Shown piece after piece: positions 21,917-36,000 of a stretch of DNA of 64,000 nt. The stretch lies in NCBI RefSeq assembly GCF_954871325.1, contig NC_088776.1, positions 30,614,508 through 30,678,507 on the forward strand. The letters are read 5' to 3'. Numbering within the stretch: the stretch's first letter is position 1; each line of letters opens with the position of its first letter. The notes under the pieces are model-generated. The model was not told the origin of the DNA. It worked only from the letters and a program-made list of their open reading frames with translations, and ran no database searches. Source of the stretch: Gordionus sp. m RMFG-2023 (Eukaryota; Nematomorpha; Gordioida; Chordodea; Parachordodidae). The translations under genes were made by a program, and so were the position numbers.

Positions 21917-24000
21917 TTAATATAATCCAAAATAATTAATTTACTAAGCTTTTAAGTAACCTTGTATCTTGGGTCCAGGTAGGGCAGCTAAGAGAAGTTC
22001 ATTCTTTATTATCCTTTCTTTTTTGTTCTTAAGATAATTGAGAAAAATGGTTTATATTTTTTTCTAGTTCAATGCAGCATTTTAACCAATCTGCATAAAA
22101 ATCTGTAAATATTAACTGTTCAGATTGGAATCGTTTGTTGCGATTTTTAGTGGTTTCAAAATGTCAACAATCGTTATTATCTCCAAACTTCAGATAATCA
22201 GATTGCTTTGAAAGGAAATTATTGGGTTTGAGTAAAATCAGCCTTTCTGGGTTTGAGTAAATCAGCCTTTCTAACATATCATGGGAATGCCATTGGTGGC
22301 GATCTAACATAGACTTAGGGTGTTTCATATTTTTTAATAACTTTTGATAAGTGGGATGTCTTAATTTTAAATTTAATCTCCTAGCTTTTGAATGAGTATC
22401 CACAATGTAATTTTATTGCATAAGTGCAACTTTAAGCGTTATGTCAAAATCTATATTAAAAAAAACCAAAAAGAGTGTCCTAGCTACTTTTCTGAATAGA
22501 ATGCTGAACTGTATGAGCTGCACAACGTACACTATAAATCGGATAGGATAAAATAGTGTTCTGTTTATCAATATCATATTTATATACAACATCCATATTT
22601 TCATCATATGCTGATTCACTCATTATATCATAATCAATTTCAGTGCAAGAGCTTTAGAGCTTTGATAAAATTTGTACCTTTGTCAGAAATAATTGTGTAT
22701 ATTAGTTCAATATTAATTTTAAATTTTTGTAAAGTTTTTAGTATATTCTCTTTTATATATTATCCTGTACTTCTTTCTTTCAGCTCTACAATTCCAAGAG
22801 TTCTCAAAATTATAATGGACTTGATATAAATTAAATATTTACACCAAGTGAACTGCAATCAACTTTTAAACTTATTAGTTTTCATTCTACCTCTCTTGAT
22901 ATTTTGTCTGCGATGGATTGAGATAATTCGGGATAAATTTCTTTGTTAATAACTAAATTGAGCCGAGATAAAATAGATTTATAATCCTTTAAAATCCCGA
23001 ATCCTCAAAAATTGATAGAGACCAACCATTTACAGTAACCATAGAACTCATCAAATCATCAGATGTTAAATTTATAGATTTTTTTGGAAAGGCGGTTTCT
23101 ATATTAATTTTGTGGTTTTTTGCAAATACGTTTTATATGTTTTTTCAAATAATTTAGATATTAATTGTTGTGATTTCTTTCCAGATGTCTTTCTAAATTT
23201 GACAAATGACATTTTTAATTTGCAAAATAAGCATACTGATTTATTTTCTATGTATCAATAAAATGCTTCTCAAATATGATTTTATCTTAAATCTATATAA
23301 TAAAATGATGAATTGCAGAACATTTATTAAAATTTCAAATAAAAGAGTCAAAGAGTATAAATTTTTTAAATAGCAATGATTTCATAGAAAAAAACAGATA
23401 TATGAATTTAATTTTATATATAATATGCACTTCATTAATATATGTTAAAAATTAATCTGAACAAAAAATAAATGATTAGTATATATAAATTTTAATAAGT
23501 TTATAAAAACTGCCTTACATCTTTGTTTAACAATTTTTAAGTTAGATTTTGAGAATTCTTTAAATTAACAATATCCATTATAATAATTTTTTTGACTCGT
23601 TCACTTTCATTTTCCTCTAATTAATAATCTTTGAGAATAAGTTAAATATAAAAAATAAATGGCGTAAATGTATTAAAAATTTATTAACACTCCAATAGGA
23701 ATTTTTAAGAATAAATTTAAAAATGTTAAAAATGGCGTAAATGAATTAAGTTGTTTAAAATTTACTAACACTTCACTTAATTGGAAATTTGAAAATATTA
23801 TAAAATCTAAATTATTAATATTTATCTTAATATATGATTTTAAACAATACACTCAACCCGGTTGAAGCCTGGTTCAGAAAAATTCCCAGGTTCGGCTTGG
23901 GGTTTTGAAAATTTTATAAACGGGGTTCAGATTCGGTTCTTGTTCAGATTTTTTTTTCAAAACCTGGGTTTCATTCTAATTTCTGATTTTTAGATTCATA
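21917..24000 (-). mobile_element. hAT transposon 2, copy B (decayed, left end lost)
   Basis: Collinear with copy A (about 2,515-4,560), with many small indels. Shared landmarks are CTTGGGTCCAGGTAGGGCAG, the LRHPTYQKLL segment (minus strand, 22,164-22,403) and the CCATTTACAGTAACCATAGA segment. The part equivalent to copy A 1,807-2,515 is absent, and homology starts about 60 bp after the LINE tail, so the LINE insertion or an associated deletion removed it. Copy B lacks several short stretches present in copy A and also contains a local duplication (GGGTTTGAGTAAAATCAGCC near 22,225 and 22,250). Confidence 0.75.
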
Positions 24001-24229
24001 ATTAGGACTACGCCTATTTCAAACTGCACTGATCCGATACCAATATTTACAATGATTGTTTTGACATTATTTTATATATTTTAAGCGGCCAAACATATCA
24101 CTCATTTATTTTCAGAATGTTACAATCGCTCAAAATCTTGTTAAAAAAGACTTTAGCAAGGCGTAAAATAGCAATCACAGAAAAGCATTCATTTCACAAT
24201 CCGTAAAACATTTCTCTGTTTTTATCAAC

Positions 24230-24600
24230 TAGATCCTTTCATCCTATAAGAAACTATCCCATTTGGTATTTGGCCATTATGTCTTATTCTCTTCTATAGG
24301 TATTCAGCATCGTGACCCCCCTCTCCATATTATTTTGTTTAGAAATTCATTAGTTTATCACTAAAATCAAAAATGATTGCTTGCTGCCCTTTGATAGAGT
24401 CACCTTCGGCGATTCTACAAAGGTGGAAAAGGCTGTTAATAATATTAAGGATTCCACTGACAATCTTGGACTTGAGATTAACCCGAATATTGCGAAATCA
24501 ATACAATTCCATTTAACGTTTTTGATTATAAGCATACCTCAACGAAAAAATTATCGCATTTGGGCTCTCCCATTGATAAGGAGTCAATAAATTCTTCTTT
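24230..24600 (+). pseudogene. reverse transcriptase remnant (motif B'-C region)
   Basis: Plus-strand frame LPFDRVTFGDSTKVEKAV then DSTDNLGLEINPN at 24,381-24,500. In non-LTR RTs of the group suggested at 18 kb, the catalytic box (YLDD.T.GD) is followed by a helical stretch and LGL..N..K. Here the box reads PFDRVTFGD, so the catalytic aspartates are partly lost. The preceding IGIQHRDPPL at about 24,298-24,328 resembles the LFSL.I strand. Degenerate; assignment moderate. Confidence 0.4.
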
Positions 24601-25149
24601 TTTTTAGCTATATTGACGATATTTTTGAAAATTTACCTGTCTCTGCTAGGTAAACTCTTTTTTTAATTAAGAATTTTTTTAACTATTCCTAAAATTATTT
24701 ACTCTTTACAATCAAGTCCAATATTTTTAGAGAGGTGCATCTAGTGAGATTCGAAACCATAATAAGAGTCATTCTTAGTAATGGTAAAGATAAAATTATG
24801 AAAATATGATTGGATTAATTAATTATAAAACATTATGCGTTAATAATTTTAATAGAATACTAAAAATATTTTTATTATCTTTATATTATATTATGTCAAA
24901 TTAAATCTATAGGTTTTTATAAATTTAAAATATATAATTATATTATATGATGTTAAAACAAATCATGAGACGTTAAAGGGTTAAAAGATAATGGAATAAT
25001 AAGAAAAATCTGTGTATAAATTTTTATAAATAGCGTTTTAATCAAAATATTCACTTATCCCGTTTCTTAAAAATCAAAAAAGTCTCAAAGCTTTAAAATT
25101 TTAAAAAGGTTTGTATTTATAAGATATATAGTATATCTTGTATACACAA

Positions 25150-25560
25150 GAGAAAATGGGCCTTAATTCCTTATGCCTATCCGTGTCAAGGCCATTAACA
25201 AAAATATTTTTAGGTCTAGGCCCGGTTTAGTATTAAAAAATATTCTCAAGCCCATTATAAGCTTGAAAAAACTTTCCCAAGCCCATATCCAAAAATTGTA
25301 TTTAATAAAAATAAACAATATTTCAATCTATTTAGTCAATCATTTTGTTTTCAATATTAAATTTACTATTATTAGTAGAAAACAATTGAAATATTTTTTT
25401 TAAGTTTGCAATTGTTTTAAACAAGCTAAATTTAATTGAATTTTTTTTAGGACTGCCCATTAAAAATAAATTTCAAAAACTCAAGTCCAACCCAGGCCTG
25501 CACTAAAATATAATTAGGCCCGTAACCGACCTTATGAATATCTCTGCTCACCTATTTTAG
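25150..25560. mobile_element. GGCCCG-rich MITE-like element
   Basis: GC-richer ends with GGGCCTTAATTCC, AGGTCTAGGCCCGG and CAAGCCCA repeats on the left and AACCCAGGCCTG, AGGCCCGTAACC on the right enclose an AT-rich middle with no coding sequence. The design resembles the next element and the hAT ends in this window. Exact termini are not resolved. Confidence 0.45.
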
Positions 25561-25620
25561 CCTTTATACAAATATGTATAAATTTATATGCTACATTCTA
25601 GCTAGCACATTATATATATA

Positions 25621-26030
25621 TTAGTGATCTGCACCGGGCCTAATATTTCAAGCTCAGCCCGGCCTGAAATTTATTTTAATAAATTTTGCCGGCCCGACCC
25701 GATTACGAAGTATTTTTAAAAAGTTTTTCCGGCCCAACCCGAACCCGAAATAAAAATTTACTAGCCTGGTCCGGTTCGAATTTATTTAAATATATAAATT
25801 ATTTTTTATAATTACTCAAAATAAAAGATATATGTTATATGGCCTCTAGTTTCTATAAATAAAATCATATTTTTATTTTACATTAAAAATTCAACATAAA
25901 ATTGATAAATTTAGATATATTAAAAAAAATTCCCAAATTCCAACTCGACCCGAATTTTAAAAAAAAATAATAGACCCGAACGGACATCGGGCCGAGTACG
26001 GGCCGGACCTGCTTTTGCAGATCTCTAATC
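25621..26030. mobile_element. hAT-type MITE with GGCCCG subterminal repeats
   Basis: The left end reads TTAGTGATCTGCACCGGGCC; the right end read on the minus strand is TTAGAGATCTGCAAAAGCAG. Subterminal GGCCCGACCCG and CCCGAACCCGAA repeats lie on both sides of an AT-rich core. Flanks are low-complexity TA, so a target duplication cannot be judged. The same start (TTAGTGATCTGCA) recurs at 26,856, so a second, probably truncated copy begins there. Confidence 0.6.
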
Positions 26031-27347
26031 ATATATAAATATATTCATATTAAATTTTCCATATAACAGTATCTTTATTTGAATAAAAAGTAAAAACATA
26101 ATTAATAAAATAATGAATAATTAAAATTTGGAGATTAATATTGATATCCTTGTTAATTAATGAAATTTAAATTCACGTGATTTTTATTACTATAAGTTCC
26201 TTCTTAATAAAAACAATAAATAAACAATAGACAACACCAAATTTTGTGTAATTTCTTATTTTTACTTTACTTCCTATCATTAAAAAAAGTATAAAAAAAA
26301 CATTGAACTTTTTTATTTTATAAGTAGCGCTTCCTTCACACTTTTTTATGGGAGTTATGAAGATTTATTGCGGGAAAGGGAAATTAGATCAAAAACAAAA
26401 AATATGTATAAAATTGATATCAGTTAAATTTAAAAAAAAGGACTATCCATTATTTTTCTTTAAGTCCAATATCGGTGCAGATACGTCAATTAAATATTGG
26501 TACAGCCATATCCATAACATAATACTGTTTAAATCTTTGAGGTCAATTCATTCTTCATCGTATTTTTGAAATGATCTCATATTCATCATTATAGATGGAT
26601 TTCTATCTTAATGGGATTTTCAGAGTGGTCATCTATTTATTTTTCAAGACATTCTCAGCGACTTTAAATGGCCCATGGCGGCACCGTTTACCCATTCCTC
26701 CCTCCCTTACAACTCAAATTCCTAATCTTTATCACGGTCATTATATTCCTTGGATGTCCCAAATGCTCATCATTAAATGTTGATCCTTGAAGATCCCGTT
26801 ATTGCTGCACAGCCATGAAATCATCATAACATCGTTTCTATAGTTGTTATTAGTGATCTGCAAGGCTAGGCTCGATCCCCCCTTGGGGTCCGAATTTTAT
26901 TTGGTTTTAGATGAACCTAATTTTTGAAAATAATTTTGGGTATGACAAATTTTTTTTTTTTTAAATTTCGATGAAATTCAGTTGTATATTGTATACAAAT
27001 GCAGTCATATCTTCCCCTACATGCCATGGACATATAATTTTTTTAAATTAATAAGGCTTACCAATCTAGTTAAAAATATTTTATAATTTTTATCTCCTAA
27101 AATTGAAACGGAATTGATAATTTTTAATTTTTTTTGTAATCCGATATGTTAAATCCAAAAATTTTAATAACTGGCTCTTGCCAATCCCCTAAGATCATTA
27201 TTGATAGTGAAATATTTTAGAAGATATAATTTTACTTAAAATATAAATTTTAAATTATAAAAATTTAATTAATCTTAAATTTTTTTGGAACCCCTTGCTT
27301 ATTTTTAAACATGATTGGGAATTTAAATTACGATTCATGTTCTTGAC
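26031..27347. other. no gene seen upstream of the KAT2 gene; one MITE end at 26,856
   Basis: AT-rich. A frame at 26,348-26,569 and a less AT-rich stretch at 26,630-26,830 have no recognisable similarity. TTAGTGATCTGCAAGGCTAG at 26,856 matches the start of the 25.6-kb MITE. If the KAT2 gene has upstream exons they must lie here or further left; none was recognised. Confidence 0.4.
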
Positions 27348-27371
27348 TGAAAAAATATTAAAGGTTCTTCG

Positions 27372-29321
<1,950 letters not shown>

Positions 29322-29837
29322 CAAAATTATTTGTATTAGTCATTTATATATAGTATCATAATATATTATAAAATTAAATACTTTTTATATGATCTATCAA
29401 TCAATTTATATGGTTTTATTATATGGAAGACCTAAATCACATAATATTCTAAAACGCTACACTCGTTTTTATGAAACTTCATATTTAATTAAAGAGTATA
29501 TATGAAGCTTAATATCCTCTATTTTATTGAATTGAGATCAAATATGCTGAATTTAGCATATCTCAGGTTTCATTTTATTTTGGTAAAGATTAATTCCTAT
29601 TGTGCTGGACTATAGCCCGACCTTTTTTCCCATTTCCCTAACAAATTTTAACATGAAAACCAAACATATTTGAAATATTTTTTTTTTAAATCATTAAACT
29701 TCATTTTCAAATTCAATATTAAAATTTACAATAAGTTAAAATTTTGATTATATATTGTCCTTGTGTTTTCTGCTCTCATGATGTAGTTCACAGGAAAAGA
29801 TCTGGCAAAACGATCTACACAAGTATGATCCCAAGTT

Positions 29838-30330
29838 AGGGTGCATTCACAGTAGAGAGCGACAGCGACACGATAAAATACAAATATGTGTTTACCAATG
29901 ACTATTCATAATGAGCTTTTGCGACGTGACACCACATTCCCGCCACATTTGTTACATTAAACATAGAAATCAAATTACAAAACATTTTGCTATTTTTAAA
30001 GCGACATAACTACAATATGGCCCAATTAGAAAATTTGCAAATGAGTTTTTGAAATGCTAGTAAAATATAATGATATATATATTTATATTTTAGAATATAA
30101 ATAAATATAATGTTATATATGGAAATCAATATCAGGTTAAAACAATATTGAAATAGGTAATTAAAGAGTATATTTTGAAATATATTTCATTTGCAGTAGA
30201 AATGGCTTAATCGGCATGGAAAAATCTAAGAGATTGCTTTATGAGGGATCATAATCAAGATCTTTAAAGAATGGATCAGGGACTAATCACACTCTCACTT
30301 GGCAATTGTAACATAACTTAGCTTTTCTAA
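29838..30330 (+). mobile_element. Harbinger-like remnant with MADF segment
   Basis: GGGTGCATTCACAGTAGAGA starts directly after TTA, as expected for PIF/Harbinger ends and their TWA target duplication, and is followed by GCGACAGCGACACG. At about 30,200-30,240 a plus-strand frame reads AWKNLRDCFMRDHNQ, matching the core of MADF (Myb/SANT-like) domains, which Harbinger elements encode in their accessory DNA-binding protein. It is interrupted just before this motif. No right end or nuclease gene was found, so it is a truncated copy. Confidence 0.45.
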
Positions 30331-30493
30331 TTCCAACCATCTACCAGGGAAACAATATACAATGAAAAAAAAATCTTATTATATTTAATATTGATGAAGC
30401 AAATATTGCTAGAATAATGTTTTAGCAGGTGAGTGGAAATAAAAATTAAAAAATCGATTTATTTTATTAAGTTGCTATTTTTTTATTTAAACA

Positions 30494-30545
30494 GTGCTGT
30501 AAAGTAACGGCGAAAAGAAACGCCATTCGTTACCTCAAGGTATAT
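30494..30545. mobile_element. hAT-type terminal repeat
   Basis: CAGTGCTGTAAAGTAACGGC followed by GAAACGCCATTCGTTACC has the form of hAT ends (CAGTG.TGTAAAGTAACG). No partner end was found before the direct repeat at 30,613. Confidence 0.4.
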
Positions 30546-30612
30546 GGGAAAAATATATTTTATTTTTTCCATATTTTGTAAATAATTTAAAACCACCAAA
30601 ATTCCTCATTTT

Positions 30613-30781
30613 ATTTTATTATTATTAACTAACTACTTTTTCTCTTTTTTACAACTATATATATACTATATAAAATTAGAATATATATGATTAAACAAAA
30701 AACAAAAAGTAAGGTTACGAAAAATAAAAAGTAATATAAGTTGAATTACAAAAATAAAAAGTTAAATTTGAATTCACAACA
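30613..30781 (-). repeat. direct repeat, candidate LTR remnant (left copy)
   Basis: A 169-bp segment nearly identical to 37,544-37,708 in the same orientation, with a few small differences. Read on the minus strand both copies begin TGTTGTGAATTC. They bracket the Ty3/gypsy fossil, whose genes are on the minus strand, so they may be its long terminal repeats. The inner borders and a CA end are not clear. Confidence 0.5.
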
Positions 30782-31238
30782 TTCTCCTTCTTCTAAAAAG
30801 CCTTCCCATAATCTCATCAGAAGTCATGGAGAGTTCGTTGTCCAAGTAGTTTATCGTTTTGGTCATCAAGTTGTTTCACAAGTAAAAATATTGTTGGCTT
30901 GTCCCAATCGTTTACTGTGTTTGTACGTTTTTGTTTTTTTTTTACTTTTCTTTATTTATTATTATAAATTAAATTTATAAATTATAATTATATAATTAAA
31001 AATAAAATTCTATAATTGAGTCCCCAAAAAGGAACCATAATTGTGTCTAAAAATTTCTATTTGAATTTTTTGTCGAATAAAAAGGAATTCTCTTGGTTCA
31101 TTTGTGAAAAGTCGTATTTTATTAGCAAGATTTTTTAAAAACAAAAATGTTGAAGGCGAAAAATGCCCGTTAGTAGAAGTCACAACTGGAGTGAATAAAA
31201 AGTTTTTAAAATTTTTGTATTTGTTTATCTTTTTAATT

Positions 31239-31655
31239 TCAGCCTGTGTTATTAAATTGAAATTTATGTTTGAAGGGAATGATGAAACACGTGTAGTCCC
31301 ATATGAGTGATTTGCCGAGGGCCCAAGGTATGGTTGTCATACCATCAGGTCTTAAACCATCTACTTGAGATAAATTTGATGGTTTGAGATTGTTAGGAAT
31401 GTGTGCAGCTGTTAAGCTTCTATTTATTATATGGTTTACAACTGAGTGGCGTTGATGTCGCCCTTGACTAAAAATGCAATTTAAGCCATGTCTACCCTTT
31501 GAATCAACGGGTGATTTGCATTTGACGCAAGCATGAGGCTGTACTATATCGTTTGTTAAAATCGTAAGCTTAATATCCTTATCGTAAGTTGTCCTTATAA
31601 ATCGTGACTTTGTCATATAGCTTGCTTGGTTGTACTCAGTTGTTATTATTATCAT
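31239..31655 (-). pseudogene. non-LTR retroelement C-terminal fragment (zinc and endonuclease-like domain)
   Basis: Minus-strand frame of 138 codons. A cysteine/histidine cluster (HACVKCKSPVDSKGRHGLNC) is followed by a basic GRHQRHSVVNHIINRSL, then DGLRPDGMTTIPW and SLIWDYTC. In known non-LTR proteins of this group the same arrangement follows the reverse transcriptase. The cluster plus RPD...WD.T pattern resembles the CCHC and restriction-like endonuclease tail of R2-like elements (inference). It sits between the candidate LTR at 30.7 kb and the gypsy fossil. The closest local relatives are at 39.5-40.2 kb and 57.7 kb. Confidence 0.7.
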
Positions 31656-31770
31656 TTTTCCAAATTGTTATTATCATCAGTAATAAAAGAAACAAGTAAT
31701 TTAACAAGTTATATATGTTTTAAATAAATTTTATTTCTACTTTTAAAAAATCAAATAACATGTATAATAA

Positions 31771-31860
31771 TCAACTGGTATATATACTAAAACATATCAA
31801 TCAACTGGTATATATACTAAAACATTTAAATCAACTGGTATATGTAACAAAACATTTAAA
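31771..31860. repeat. three copies of a 30-bp direct repeat
   Basis: Units beginning TCAACTGGTATATATACTAA start at 31,771, 31,801 and 31,831, exactly 30 bp apart with no spacer. This is a small minisatellite, not a CRISPR array. Confidence 0.9.
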
Positions 31861-32219
31861 TTAATACTCAATAAATTATTTCACAAATTTGAATAAACAA
31901 CACAATTAACATTCCCCTCCTCGACAAAGCATCAAGTTGCTGCTCGGTGGGCGCATAAGTCTGTCTGAGTCGCGTGAGTCCATACGTTTTCTTAGGTTTG
32001 TTAAAATTGTTGTACGTTATCATAAGAAATAATTGATCAAATTTGAATATATAGAATACGGAATATAATTTTAAATTTGGAATATGGAAGTAGAATTCCG
32101 TAAGAATGATATATAAAAATTTTGGAATATGGAATGATAAATATGTAGAATTCCGTAAGAATGATAAATCAAAAAAGATTATTATATTTCGCGTTTTTTT
32201 TTTAAATTTTGCGTTTTAT

Positions 32220-32875
32220 TTTAATAATTTAAGTTATAAAATCTTTTAAATAAGAAGGTTTTTGTTTAATTCTTAATGGTTTGAAAGGTATCTTATTATT
32301 TTCACTTATATCTACACTTCCCTCCTTACAAGAATTCTTAGGGTAACTTTCATAATATTTAAATCTATTATAACATTCCCTTTTTCGTAACTGGTCTATA
32401 TGTTTCCTTACTACACCTTTATCCGTATTAACTTGGAACATGGTGTCACTCTCTTAGTGCGTGATGTTGCCCTTGCACCAAGTGTCGTCACTCTGTTTCT
32501 TGTGCCAAACGAAGTCTCCTACATTAAAGGTCGATTTCTCCGTAGCGATATATTGACTTTGTCAATTTTATCCTCCAATGGTTTCAATAAGTCCCACTTT
32601 ATTCAAATATCGCGGTTAAACACTCTTTTGGATGGTGTGACACCTGTAATATCATTCGGAGTGTTTCTGTAGTTAAACAAGAATCTGCCCAGAGCAGTTT
32701 CTAAGTCAATTTTTATGTTTCTTTTCATGTGATTGAATGTTCTCACCATACGTCCAGCTTGTCCATTAGATTGCTGATGGTAGGCGGATGTTAGTACATG
32801 TTTTATTCCATAGTTACTACAAAATATCTCAAAGTCTTTGCTTGTAAAGTTGGTACTATTTCACAAATTTGAATA
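32220..32875 (-). mobile_element. partial second copy of the gypsy integrase 3' region (fossil)
   Basis: The minus strand repeats the integrase C-terminal region and the tail found at 33.07-33.66 kb in the main element, with clear divergence (shared RIKQKP.YLKD.IT tail). An ATTTCACAAATTTGAATAAA sequence occurs at both ends of this segment (31,880 and 32,861). It is a fragment of a related Ty3/gypsy copy and is broken. Confidence 0.65.
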
Positions 32876-33059
32876 AACAACACAATTAATAAGTAAGTTG
32901 CGAATAATAAGAAATAATAGTTCATCATATTGGATATAAGAATAATCAAAGAATGATAAATCAATAAGATTGTTATATAATATTTTCAGCGTTTTAATTT
33001 TTTTTTTGCGTTTTATTATAAGCGTTTTAATATTTAATTTACTTTATGCATTTTAATAT

Positions 33060-36000
33060 TTATTTTATATTTTAAGTTATATAGTCTTTTAAATAAACAG
33101 GTTTTTGTTTAATTCGCACAGGTCTAGAAATAGGTGTTATATCGTTATTATCAGTAATTTTTATATTTTTGTCAACACTTCCCTCCTTAAAAGAATCCTT
33201 AGAGTCATAGTTAATAATTGTGTTAAAACAGTTTCTAATTCTTATTTGATCTAAATGTCTCCTCAAAATACCTTTCTCTGTCTTAATTTGGAACATCATA
33301 TCACTTTCTTTATGTGTGATTATACCTTTGCACCATTTATCATCACCTTGTACTTTGTACTAAACAAAATCTCCTACGTTAAAGGTTCTATTTCGTGGTA
33401 AAGTAACGTTTATTTTATTCTCCTTCTCCTCCAACGGTTTTAATAAGTCCCATTTAATTCTAATATCTTGATTAAACATTCTCTGAGAAGGTGTAACACC
33501 TGTAGTATCATTACGCGTATTTCTGTAATTAAATAAAAATTTGCCAAGTGCGATATCTAGGTCAATTTTAATATTCCTTTTCATATGTGTTTTGAATGTT
33601 CTCACCATACGTTCTATAGGCCATTGGATTGCTGGTGATACGCAGATGTGAGCACATGTTTAATACCAAAATTGTTGCAAAATTTTTCAAAATCGTTACT
33701 CGTAAAATTAGTGCCGTTATAAGTAACTATAGTTACAGGTATTCCATATAGCGAAATAGTTTTAAAGATTTCTTTTAAAGTAACGTCAGTCGTAATATTT
33801 TTAACAGGAATAATAATTGGAAATTTGCTGTCGACTATTATCAACCAATTTTTTGTGAAAAACGGACCCGCATAATCTATATGTATCCTTTCAAACGGTT
33901 TGGTTGCCGAAACCCATGGTTTTTGTATCTTTATAGGATTATCATGGTATATGTTATAATCGTTACAACTTTTCACTTCCATTACTATGTCATTATTTAT
34001 ACCAGGCCACCACATGTAATCTTTGGCTAAGGATTTTATTTTTCCTGCTCCCAAGTGACCTTCATGTAATGACTGTAGTATATTTTTTCTCATAGAAGAC
34101 GGAATTATGATTCTGTTGCTTTTGTAAAGACAATCCTTAATTATACTTAATTTCAATTCAATGTTATTATAAATGTTATTCATTATAGGACTGTTGTTTT
34201 TAATATCATTTATGACTTGTTTTAATTCCATATCTTTCAAAGTTTCATCACAATTTTGATTAAAATTAATAGGTAAATCCCCATATTCATTTATTATAGT
34301 GATATTTTCAATAGTTTCATCATGACATTCTTGTGGTAATCTCGAGAGACAATCAGGAACAACATCATATTTACCGGCTTTATACTTTATATTAAAATCA
34401 TATCTTCCTAATGTAATATTCCACTTCTGGAGTCTTAAGGACATGGTGCTATTATCCTTAAGACCCTTGGTAAAGATGTGAACTAGAGGCTTATGGTCAG
34501 TAATAATTGTGAATTTTGTGCCGATTAAGTATTCCTGGAACCTCTTTATAGCGAACATAATGGCGAGAGCCTCACGCTCAATATTGGTATAGTTCATTTC
34601 GTATTTTAATAAAGTTCTTGACGCGAAAGCTATAGATTTTTCTTTACCATCTTTTTCAGCATGAAATAGTACAGCTCCTAAACCACATTTCGATGCGTCA
34701 GTGGCTATCCCTATAGGTAATTCAGGGTTAAAATATGTCAAAGCAGGTGGAAGACTAATCAACTTCTTAAGATCATTAAAACTTCTAGAGTGTTCTAGGT
34801 TCCAAGCCCATTTTTCTTTGTTGACAATCTTATATAGAGGATCGGCAATTTCTGCAAAATTGTTCAAAAATTTTCTATAGTAGCCAGCCATTCCCAGAAA
34901 TGTTGATAATTCAGCAGCTGATTTTAGTTCTGGCATATTAATTATTGCTTTAATTTTGTCGTGATTAGCATGAATTCCCTTAGCGTCAATATCATGACCC
35001 AGGAACCTCACTTTGTTTTTAAAGAACACACTTTTATTAAAGTTAGGTATTAGCCCAAACGATGATATTCTTAAAATATGACATCATCCATGTCACCGAA
35101 GATTTGATCCATAATCTGTTGAAAAATTGCAGATGAGGTATAAAGCCCAAAAGGAAGTCTAGTAAATTGGTAATATCCCTTGTGCGTAGATATGGTTAAA
35201 ATATTTCTGCAACTTTTATCAATTGGTATCTGTAGGAAAGCATTTTTAAAGTCAATCTTCGTAAATTTCTTTATTTCTGAAAGTTTAGCTATTAGATCAT
35301 TGAATCACGGTAAAGGGTATCTGAAATCTTCTAGAGCTGGGTTTACAGTGTCCTTAAAATCAGCATAAAACCTAATGCTCCCATCATCTTTGTAGACAGC
35401 GGTAACAGGACTTGCCCATCGGACATCATTCACCGGCTCAATTATCTTATCATGTATCCATTTCTTAAGTTCATTGCTAACAAGATCAATTTTTGAATAA
35501 GGAATACGTCTAGGCGGTATAATTTTAGGTTGGGCATCTCTTCTTAAATGTAACTTGACACTTGCTTTGTTGATTGGACCATTAGTCAATTTAGATTCAC
35601 ACTCTTTAATTAATTTTTTTATTTCATCTTCGTAATTAGTGTCAACATTAGCTATAAATTTATTTAAAATATTTTTGAAAGCATTGATCCATGTACGTCC
35701 CAACAAGGCATTTTTACTTGATTCGACGACTACCGCTTTTAAACATTTTGAGATACCATCATAAGTCACTTTAACTTGAGTGGTGCCAATGATCTTGATT
35801 AAATTTCCATCATAAGGGGTAAGTTGTAGCTCGGATTTCTTAACATCTCTAATACCAAGTTTTTTAGCCAGACCATGAAGTATAATAGTGTGTTTGGAGC
35901 CTGTATCAACTTGCATACAAGTAACAATATCGTTCACTTTTAAGGTAGTCATAAATGCGTTATCTTTGTCATTGAGCATGTCACCAGATAAGTTGTTAAC

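Noticed and set aside
31771-31860. Three 30-bp repeats resembling a CRISPR array
   Set aside because: Units are contiguous without spacers and the context is eukaryotic transposon DNA; it is a minisatellite.
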